64,000 nucleotides of DNA from Brytella acorum (GTDB taxonomy: Bacteria > Pseudomonadota > Alphaproteobacteria > Acetobacterales > Acetobacteraceae). Where the stretch lies: positions 62,001-126,000 of the forward strand of contig NZ_JARBJP010000004.1 in NCBI RefSeq assembly GCF_029309905.1. The letters are read 5' to 3'. A program made the position numbers and the translations under genes. Every line of letters begins with the position of its first letter. Position 1 is the stretch's first letter. Below, one piece after another: positions 57,554 through 64,000 of the stretch. The notes beneath the pieces were generated by a model. That model saw only the letters and a list, made by a program, of their open reading frames with translations, had not been told where the DNA came from and did no database searches.

Positions 57554-58537
57554 TCAGCGGGCGCCGAACCACCCTCTGCGCCAGAAGATCACAAGCGGGA
57601 CCAGGATCGAAAGCATCATGAGACCGAGGCAGTAATAGTAGCCGTAATGCCAGTCCAACTCGGGCATGGTCTTGAAATTCATGCCATAGACACCTGCGAT
57701 CAATGTGGGCGTGATCCCCACGAAACTGACCACGGTCAGCAGTTTCATACCGTCATTCTGCTCGATACTGATAAATCCCAAAGTGGCGTCAAGAAGAAAC
57801 TGGATCTTGTTCCAGGTCTGGGCGGAGGCATCGTTCAGAGAAAGAACGTCCCGTGCCACAATCTTCATGCGCGCGCTGAGGGGGGCGGGCATCATGTATT
57901 CGGTATTATCGCCCAGAAAGTGACCGGTCCGGTCCAACGCCAGAAGGCTGTCGCGAATATAGGATGTCAGATCACCGCTATGGCCGAGCCTCCGCAGGGT
58001 TTCCCGCAGCATTTCCGCCGTGCGCGCCCGCTTGCGCGGCTGATCGGCGGCGAAGACCTTGCGTGAAATCACATCCAGATCCCGGCCCAGAGCCTCGATC
58101 ACATCCGCGATCCTGTTGACGATTGCTTCGAGCAGGATCATCAGGATTTCGGGAGCGGACGGCCTTGGTTCATCCTTCTTCCACTCGGCGATATCGCGCC
58201 CTACGATATCGAACGCGTTATAATCGGCATATCGGATCGTAATGATCTTGTCCGGCGCCAGGACGATACCGATCGGAAGCGCGGTGACATCTTCCAGATC
58301 ATTTCGATCGACCATAGGCATGGAGAGATAGACGATGTCTCCGCGTTTGTAATGACGCGATGAACTTTCGATCTCATCTAGCTGATCACGGGTCGGAATT
58401 TTCATTCCGGCGATGCGGTTCGCTCGCTCCAGTTGATCGCTGTTCGGTTCTATGAGGTCGAGCCATACGACACCCTGGGCGTCCGTCGGGTCGATGACTT
58501 CGTGCGCCGGCTCTCCGAACGGGCGGGCTAGAAACAT
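57554..58537 (-). CDS. corA: CorA-family divalent metal transporter
   Basis: 327 aa. Large cytoplasmic domain followed by two C-terminal helices, the first ending in the selectivity motif YGMNF (GMN), then a short basic tail. It imports Mg2+ (possibly Co2+ or Ni2+) as a pentamer. Start ATG 58537 (MFLARPF) has GGGG eight bases upstream; the frame stays open to 58618. Confidence 0.93.
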   Translation of the reverse strand: MFLARPFGEPAHEVIDPTDAQGVVWLDLIEPNSDQLERANRIAGMKIPTRDQLDEIESSSRHYKRGDIVYLSMPMVDRNDLEDVTALPIGIVLAPDKIITIRYADYNAFDIVGRDIAEWKKDEPRPSAPEILMILLEAIVNRIADVIEALGRDLDVISRKVFAADQPRKRARTAEMLRETLRRLGHSGDLTSYIRDSLLALDRTGHFLGDNTEYMMPAPLSARMKIVARDVLSLNDASAQTWNKIQFLLDATLGFISIEQNDGMKLLTVVSFVGITPTLIAGVYGMNFKTMPELDWHYGYYYCLGLMMLSILVPLVIFWRRGWFGAR

Positions 58538-58678
58538 ACGTGATCCCCTGCAAGCCCCTTGTCTTTCCCGCGATCTGATCTTTGAAGCAACCCCCAACGC
58601 GGAAGAATGGACGGGCAAGCCTTCCCTCTGGTATCGCTGTGGCCCGAAATGACGGGACAGACAGGGAACGGCCCGACC

Positions 58679-59914
58679 ATGAACACGCTCAACGAAACGA
58701 CAACGCCATCGCCGAACAGTCTGCGTTCAGGACCGGACTGGCGCGGCCGCTTTGGCATTTTCGGGGGGCGCTTCGTTGCCGAAACCCTGATGCCGCTCGT
58801 GCAGGATCTTGAAGCCGCTTATGAGAAAGCCAAGGCCGATCCCGCGTTTCACGTGAAACTGAACTACTATCTGAAAGACTATGTCGGCCGTCCGAGCCCG
58901 CTCTGGTTCGCCGAGCGCCTGACGCGCGAGCTCGGTGGCGCGAAAATCTATCTCAAACGCGAAGAACTCAACCATACGGGTTCGCACAAGCTGAACAACG
59001 TGATGGGCCAGATCCTGCTGGCCGAGCGCATGGGCAAGACGCGCATTGTCGCGGAAACGGGGGCGGGGCAGCATGGCGTCGCCACAGCCACGGTCTGCGC
59101 CCTGTTCGGCATGAAATGCGTCATCTACATGGGTGCTACGGACGTCGAACGGCAAAAACCCAATGTGTTCCGCATGCATCTGCTCGGCGCGGAGGTCGTT
59201 CCGGTCACCGCAGGCGCCGGAACGCTCAAGGACGCGATGAACGAGGCGATGCGCGACTGGGTCGCCAACGTCGAGGATACGTATTTCCTCGTCGGCACGG
59301 TCGCGGGACCGCATCCGTACCCGCGGATGGTGCGTGATTTCCAGTCCGTCATCGGCGACGAAACACGCGAACAGATCATCGAGGCCGAAGGCCGTCTGCC
59401 GGACTGCATCGTCGCGGCCATCGGCGGCGGCTCGAACGCCATGGGCATTTTCCATCCGTTTCTCGACGAGCCCTCCGTGCGGCTGATCGGCGTCGAGGCG
59501 GCCGGCCACGGCTTGGATAGCGGCAAGACCGCCGCGTCAATCTCACGCGGCCGTCCTGGCGTTCTGCATGGCAACCGCACCTATCTCCTTCAGGACAAGG
59601 ACGGGCAGATCGACGAGGCGCATTCGATCAGCGCCGGACTGGATTATCCCGGTATCGGGCCTGAACATTCCTGGCTACATGAGATCGGGCGTGCCGAATA
59701 TGTCGGCGTTACCGATCAGGAGGCGCTCGACGCCTTTCAGCTTCTGACGCGGAGCGAAGGCATCATTCCGGCTCTCGAATGCGCGCATGGCCTGGGCTAC
59801 GTCATGAAGCTCGCGCCGACGCTGGATCGGGACAAGATCATCGTCCTCAACGTCTCGGGACGGGGAGACAAAGACATCTTCACGGTCGCCAAGCATCTGG
59901 GAGTTTCGCTTTGA
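58679..59914 (+). CDS. trpB: Tryptophan synthase beta chain
   Basis: 411 aa. PLP Lys in [11 protein letters not shown], phosphate-binding GGGSNAMG and the ammonia-tunnel segments are intact. Condenses indole with serine. Start chosen at ATG 58679 (MNTLNET) because the length then matches TrpB; ATG 58649 and 58607 are also in frame. Coupled to trpA by a TTGA overlap. An internal parS-like palindrome spans codons for FHVKL. Confidence 0.97.
   Translation: MNTLNETTTPSPNSLRSGPDWRGRFGIFGGRFVAETLMPLVQDLEAAYEKAKADPAFHVKLNYYLKDYVGRPSPLWFAERLTRELGGAKIYLKREELNHTGSHKLNNVMGQILLAERMGKTRIVAETGAGQHGVATATVCALFGMKCVIYMGATDVERQKPNVFRMHLLGAEVVPVTAGAGTLKDAMNEAMRDWVANVEDTYFLVGTVAGPHPYPRMVRDFQSVIGDETREQIIEAEGRLPDCIVAAIGGGSNAMGIFHPFLDEPSVRLIGVEAAGHGLDSGKTAASISRGRPGVLHGNRTYLLQDKDGQIDEAHSISAGLDYPGIGPEHSWLHEIGRAEYVGVTDQEALDAFQLLTRSEGIIPALECAHGLGYVMKLAPTLDRDKIIVLNVSGRGDKDIFTVAKHLGVSL
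58845..58860. promoter_or_regulatory. parS-like site inside trpB
   Basis: CGTTTCACGTGAAACT; the central 14 bases GTTTCACGTGAAAC form a perfect palindrome identical to the parS core, with both outer bases changed. Confidence 0.7.
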
Positions 59915-60723
59915 GCCGTATCAAGGCGCGCTTCGACGCGCTCAAGGCGGAAGGGCGCGGCGCCCTCATCCCCTATCTTCAGGCCTTCGATCCGGATCTG
60001 GAAACATCCTACGCCATCCTGAGCGGCATGCCGGGAGCGGGGGCCGATCTGATCGAGATCGGCGTGCCGTTCTCCGACCCCTCCGCTGATGGCCCGACCA
60101 TCCAGCAGGCCGCGCTGCGCGGCCTCGGAGTCGGCGCCACGCTGACGCGCGTTCTGGATATGGTGCGGCGTTTCCGCAAGGACGATGACATCACGCCGAT
60201 CATTCTGATGGGGTATCTCAACCCGATCGACAGCTATGGTCCGAAGCGCTTCTGCGTGGATGCGGCTCAGGCGGGTGTGGATGGTCTGATCATCGTCGAC
60301 CTGCCGCCGGAAGAAGCGGATCTCCTCGCGGATGACGCCAGCGCCAATGGTCTCGACGTCATCCGGCTCGTGGCGCCGAACACCCCGGACGCACGCCTGC
60401 GAGCGATCCTGCCGGACGCCAGAGGCTTCATCTATTACGTGAGCATCACGGGCGTGACCGGCACCCGTTCGGCCAGTGAGACGCAACTCTCGGCGGCCCT
60501 GCCGCGCATCCGCGCGATCAGTGATCTTCCGGTTGCGATCGGGTTCGGCGTCCGCACGCCCGAACAGGCTGCGATCGCCGCCAGGACAGGCGATGCCGCC
60601 GTAGTGGCCAGTGCGCTCATCCATACGCTTGCAACCACGCTGAAGGGCGGCAAGGCGACGGCGGATACGGTTCCCGCCGTGCTCGATCAGGTCCGCGAAC
60701 TCTCAGCCGCCATCCGCGAATAG
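59911..60723 (+). CDS. trpA: Tryptophan synthase alpha chain
   Basis: 270 aa TIM barrel. [18 protein letters not shown] holds the catalytic Glu and Asp region; [12 protein letters not shown] and GFGVRTPEQ are conserved. Cleaves indole-3-glycerol phosphate and channels indole to TrpB. Starts with TTG 59911 overlapping the trpB stop (TTGA), with GGGAG seven bases upstream. An intrinsic terminator follows. Confidence 0.97.
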   Translation: MSRIKARFDALKAEGRGALIPYLQAFDPDLETSYAILSGMPGAGADLIEIGVPFSDPSADGPTIQQAALRGLGVGATLTRVLDMVRRFRKDDDITPIILMGYLNPIDSYGPKRFCVDAAQAGVDGLIIVDLPPEEADLLADDASANGLDVIRLVAPNTPDARLRAILPDARGFIYYVSITGVTGTRSASETQLSAALPRIRAISDLPVAIGFGVRTPEQAAIAARTGDAAVVASALIHTLATTLKGGKATADTVPAVLDQVRELSAAIRE

Positions 60724-60726
60724 GTC

Positions 60727-60757
60727 AAGCGCCTGTCGTCCGTCACGGCAGGCGTTT
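60727..60757 (+). terminator. Intrinsic terminator after trpA
   Basis: AAGCGCCTG (60727-60735) pairs with CAGGCGTTT (60749-60757) with one G-U, followed by CTCCTTCTGTT. Four bases after the stop. Confidence 0.8.
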
Positions 60758-60779
60758 CTCCTTCTGTTACCGGGTTCTG

Positions 60780-61343
60780 TTACAGGGCGCGGCTTGCGGC
60801 TGTGCCGATACCGACCATGGCTGCCCCGGCGAAGATCAGTTCGATGCCGATCAACGTACCGAGCAGCCACAGGCCCGACCACGGCAATGTCATGAAAATC
60901 AGGGCGCCGACGAGAAGCGTGATGATCGCGCTCAGGAGCATGCCCCACCAGTTGCTCAGGTAACGATGGCCGCTCGCCCACGCCGCGCGGGCGATTCCTG
61001 AAAAAATCAGGCATCCGGCGAGAAAGGCCGTGACAAACACCGAACCGGTCACGGGCTCCTCGATGACCAGCAGACCACCGAGCACATAGAGAACCCCCGC
61101 CAGCGCCATGAACCACTTGTTGGACGACGACACCTGATTCTGCGCGAAAGCCTGCGCGAGTTGCGCCACCCCGCCAAAAACCATAAGCACGCCGATCAGG
61201 ACCACGCTGGCCAGCGTGGTAAACACCGCATCGATCCAGGCAAGGACGCCAAGAACGATCAGCAGGCAGCCGATGGCGATGAGCCAGCCCGGTTTGAGGG
61301 TCCGTAACGGTCCTGGCGGCTGAAAAGAATTGAATTCGGACAT
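60780..61343 (-). CDS. HdeD/DUF308-family membrane protein
   Basis: 187 aa, about six membrane helices in three similar pairs, beginning LKPGWLIAIGCLLIVLGVLAWI. HdeD-type proteins are linked with acid resistance in enterobacteria; in acetic acid bacteria an acid-stress role is plausible but unproven. ATG 61343 has GGGGAG nine bases upstream. Convergent with trpA. Confidence 0.85.
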   Translation of the reverse strand: MSEFNSFQPPGPLRTLKPGWLIAIGCLLIVLGVLAWIDAVFTTLASVVLIGVLMVFGGVAQLAQAFAQNQVSSSNKWFMALAGVLYVLGGLLVIEEPVTGSVFVTAFLAGCLIFSGIARAAWASGHRYLSNWWGMLLSAIITLLVGALIFMTLPWSGLWLLGTLIGIELIFAGAAMVGIGTAASRAL

Positions 61344-61589
61344 CTTGCGTGTCTCCCCATGTTTCGCGCCCAAGCGCCCACTCTATCATGGTATAGTACG
61401 TTCAGCGCCCGCCTGTCCGATGAATCTGCGGTTCTCGTCAGCGTCGGCTGGACGAAGCGTCGAAACCATCCGTCGTCAACACACTGGCGCAAAGCTGCGT
61501 CAAACGCTAAAAGCGTCGCCCTACATTTACGAAAATAGACTTACGGACGTGGGAGGCCGCCCCTTCCCTTCGCGACGGAGAATGATGTC

Positions 61590-62477
61590 ATGAGCTGGCT
61601 GACCGAATATGTCCGCCCCAAGATCCGGGGTTTCCTGAAGCGTGAAGTTCCCGACAACCTGTGGACCAGTTGCGAATCCTGTTCCCAGATGATTCTCGTC
61701 CGCGATCTGGAACGTGCCCACAAAGTCTGCCCGCATTGCGGGTATCATATGCGGCCGACGGCTATGGAACGTCTGGCATGGACGTTCGACAATGGCGAGT
61801 TCACACGCATCGAACTGCCAAAGGTCCCAACCGATCCGCTGAATTTCCGGGATAGCAAGAAATACTCGGATCGCCTCAAGGACCAGCGCAATCGGTCCCA
61901 TCTCGATGAGTCGATGGTGGTGGCTCACGGCGAAATCGGTGGTCACGCGGCTGTCGTCGCCGTTATGGCCTTCGAGTTCATGGCGGGCTCGATGGGGACT
62001 GCCCTCGGCGAAGCGTTCATCGCGGCCTGCCGTCTGGCGATCCTGCAAAAAGCCCCGCTGATCGTTTTCACGTCTTCGGGCGGCGCACGCATGCAGGAAG
62101 GCATGCTGTCGCTGATGCAGATGCCGCGCACGACCATCGGCGTGGAAATGCTCAACGATGCCCAAATTCCCTATATCGTCGTTCTGACGAACCCGACGAC
62201 GGGCGGTGTTTCGGCTTCTTTCGCCATGCTGGGCGACATCCAGATCGCGGAACCACAGGCGCTGATCGCGTTCGCAGGCCCGCGCGTCATCCAGGATACG
62301 GTGCGCGAGAAACTGCCGGAAGGCTTCCAGCGCGCCGAATATCTGCTGGAACACGGCATGATCGACCGCGTCGTCAAGCGCGGCGACCTGCCTCGGGAAC
62401 TGGCGCTCGTCATCGGGCTTCTGACGGCTGGACGCGCGATGTCGTCCATTCCGACACCCGGCACCGAAGCGGCCTGA
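61590..62477 (+). CDS. accD: Acetyl-CoA carboxylase carboxyltransferase beta subunit
   Basis: 295 aa. N-terminal zinc finger with paired Cys in CESCSQ and CPHCGYH, then the crotonase-like transferase domain (SGGARMQEGMLSLMQM, NPTTGGVSASFAM). With AccA it transfers CO2 from biotin to acetyl-CoA. GGAG lies about nine bases before ATG 61590. folC follows after 13 bases. Confidence 0.97.
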   Translation: MSWLTEYVRPKIRGFLKREVPDNLWTSCESCSQMILVRDLERAHKVCPHCGYHMRPTAMERLAWTFDNGEFTRIELPKVPTDPLNFRDSKKYSDRLKDQRNRSHLDESMVVAHGEIGGHAAVVAVMAFEFMAGSMGTALGEAFIAACRLAILQKAPLIVFTSSGGARMQEGMLSLMQMPRTTIGVEMLNDAQIPYIVVLTNPTTGGVSASFAMLGDIQIAEPQALIAFAGPRVIQDTVREKLPEGFQRAEYLLEHGMIDRVVKRGDLPRELALVIGLLTAGRAMSSIPTPGTEAA

Positions 62478-62490
62478 AGGCCCCGGACGC

Positions 62491-63810
62491 GTGACCGTAA
62501 CGGGAGCCCCAGTCAGACTGAGCGACGAATATCAGGGTCGGGCGGGAGAGATTCTGGCCCGCCTTCAGGCGCTTTATCCCAAGCTGATCGACCTCTCGCT
62601 CGATCGGCTGCGAGCCCTCCTTGCCCGGCTTGGGCATCCTGAACGGCAGCTACCGCCCGTCATCCATGTGGCCGGGACGAACGGCAAGGGCAGCACCTGC
62701 GCCAATCTCCGCGCCATCGCCGAAGCGGCTGGCTGGCGCGCCCATGTGATGACGAGCCCCCATCTCGTCAGCGTCGTCGAGCGCTTTCGTGTGGCGGGTA
62801 CACTGGTCTCCGAAGATGCGCTCATCGACGTTCTCGAAGAAATCGAACGGGTCAATGACGGCGCGCCCATTACGGTTTTCGAGGTTCTGACGGCGGCGGG
62901 CTTTCTGCTCTTCGCCCGGACACCGGCCGATCTCGCCATCATCGAGGTGGGTCTGGGTGGGCGTCTCGACGCCACGAACGTCATCCCTCACCCGGCGGCA
63001 TGTATCATCACGCCCATCAGCCGCGATCATGAAGCCTTCCTGGGCGATACGCTGGAAGCCATCGCGTACGAGAAGGCGGGCATCATCAAGCAGGGCATTC
63101 CCGTGATCTGCGCGTCGCAACCGCCAGAAGTTCTGGCGGTCGTGGAAAAACAGGCGCGCGGGCTTCAGGCGCCCCTCTGGCGCCTCGGCCACGAGGTCGG
63201 GGTTCAGGATTCTGCGGAAGGATTGCGTTATCGCGATCCTCTCGGCCCTCTCGATCTCCCCAGACCCGGCCTGCTGGGGGTCCATCAGGTCGAGAACGCG
63301 ACTCTGGCCGTCGCCGGGCTACGGGCGAGTGGCCTGCCCCTCTCGGAAACGGCGTGGGCGGGCATTGCCCGGACAAGCTGGCCCGCGCGTCTCCAACGCC
63401 TGACCGGAAATCTCAGCCGTCAACTTCCGCCGGACTGGGAACTCTGGCTCGACGGTGGCCATAACCCGGGCGCCGGGATTGCGTTGGCGGCGACGCTCTC
63501 TCAATGGAAAGACAGACCGCTTCATCTGATCGTCGGCATGAAGCAGAGCAAGGACGCTCGTGGTTTCATAAACCCACTTCTATCGCTGGCCGAGACGACT
63601 CAAGCAGTCAGCGAGCCGGGACAGCATCTGGCGCTCAACGTGGACGAAATCATCCAGGCTTCGGGCGGCCGGGCTGTCGCGGGGCCCACGATCCTCGCGG
63701 CCCTGACGAGACTGCGCGCGCAGGGCGGACCCGCTGCCCGCGTGGTTCTATGCGGCAGCCTCTATCTCGCGGGCGTGGCTCTCGCGCAGGACGGCACCCA
63801 CCCGGTCTGA
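62491..63810 (+). CDS. folC: Folylpolyglutamate/dihydrofolate synthase
   Basis: 439 aa Mur-ligase-type enzyme adding glutamates to folates. P-loop HVAGTNGKGSTCANL, DATNVI and the C-terminal DGGHNPGAG are conserved. Starts with GTG 62491. The accD-folC order is common in Alphaproteobacteria. Confidence 0.96.
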   Translation: MTVTGAPVRLSDEYQGRAGEILARLQALYPKLIDLSLDRLRALLARLGHPERQLPPVIHVAGTNGKGSTCANLRAIAEAAGWRAHVMTSPHLVSVVERFRVAGTLVSEDALIDVLEEIERVNDGAPITVFEVLTAAGFLLFARTPADLAIIEVGLGGRLDATNVIPHPAACIITPISRDHEAFLGDTLEAIAYEKAGIIKQGIPVICASQPPEVLAVVEKQARGLQAPLWRLGHEVGVQDSAEGLRYRDPLGPLDLPRPGLLGVHQVENATLAVAGLRASGLPLSETAWAGIARTSWPARLQRLTGNLSRQLPPDWELWLDGGHNPGAGIALAATLSQWKDRPLHLIVGMKQSKDARGFINPLLSLAETTQAVSEPGQHLALNVDEIIQASGGRAVAGPTILAALTRLRAQGGPAARVVLCGSLYLAGVALAQDGTHPV

Positions 63811-63835
63811 CTCCTTCGTCGGACCGTGCGGGATA

Positions 63836-64000
63836 TCAGGAAACGGCCGCCACGCCACGTATGATCGCCCAGATCGTCCAGACCCACCATGCCGCGATCA
63901 TGGCCCAGGGCACGACGAGAAGAACGCTGCCCGCGCCGAAAGTTATGGCTGCGATGCCAGCCACGAATGTATGCGCGACCGCGACTGCGATGGTCACCAG
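63836..64000 (-). CDS. Membrane protein, C-terminal fragment
   Basis: Minus-strand frame open to the window edge, 54 codons plus TGA (63838-63836). Two hydrophobic stretches (VTIAVAVAHTFVAGIAAITF and SVLLVVPWAMIAAWWVWTIW) end in IIRGVAAVS. Unidentified; the rest lies outside. Convergent with folC. Confidence 0.6.
   Translation of the reverse strand: MVTIAVAVAHTFVAGIAAITFGAGSVLLVVPWAMIAAWWVWTIWAIIRGVAAVS

Overview
The window is a piece of a GC-rich alphaproteobacterial chromosome, most likely from an acetic acid bacterium (Acetobacteraceae). This is inferred from protein character and gene order: a tonB-exbB-exbD set with an Ala/Pro-rich ExbB, the chain mnmE-mnmG-rsmG-parA-parB next to rho, and trpB-trpA followed by accD and folC. 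The genus cannot be fixed by reading alone. The parAB genes and parS-like palindromes at about 52.3, 54.6 and 58.8 kb, with a stray one at 32.7 kb, suggest an origin-proximal region.

Layout. 0-8.3 kb (minus strand): TonB energy-transduction genes, prfB with an intact programmed +1 frameshift, penicillin-binding protein 1A, phosphoglucomutase. 8.7-13.2 kb: an AT-richer accessory island with a family-61-type glycosyltransferase, a large secreted protein of unknown function behind a near-consensus sigma-70 promoter, and a glycosyltransferase-like protein. 13.4-19.2 kb: an ABC ATPase and an ABC permease fused to an M1 peptidase, divergent from sdpR-sdpI, with a palindromic operator over the sdpR start and the 3' remnant of a CPBP-type membrane protease. 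19.2-22 kb: prfC and rpsD. 22-28 kb: a secreted S53 acid peptidase, an aldo/keto reductase lying between a complete ABC exporter gene and a decayed partial copy of its 3' end.

28-36 kb: endonuclease III, a DUF1330 protein, ComEC, an RNase T2-like lipoprotein that lacks the catalytic signature, rsmD, an RluB-type pseudouridine synthase, a glutamine-amidotransferase-like hydrolase and tadA. 36-46 kb: a DegP-type protease with a clear intrinsic terminator, ftsK coupled to an RluA-family enzyme, then the dTDP-rhamnose operon rfbB-A-C-D with a family-2 glycosyltransferase. 46-49 kb: a coupled pair made of an unrecognised PLP-fold protein and a histidine phosphatase. 49-57 kb: tRNA-Lys(CUU), parB, parA, rsmG, mnmG, mnmE, ogt and rho. 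57-64 kb: corA, trpB, trpA, an HdeD-like protein, accD, folC and the 3' end of a membrane protein.

Translational coupling is common: ATGA, TGATG or TTGA overlaps join ftsK/rluA-like, rfbC/rfbD, rfbB/rfbA, GATase/rluB-like, PLP/phosphatase, mnmE/mnmG, mnmG/rsmG and trpB/trpA. Surface-polysaccharide functions recur (pgm, the 8.7-13.2 kb island, rfbBACD plus glycosyltransferase) and may feed one cell-surface glycan. The most unusual locus is the exporter-peptidase / SdpRI / CPBP remnant region, whose parts resemble peptide processing, export and immunity modules.
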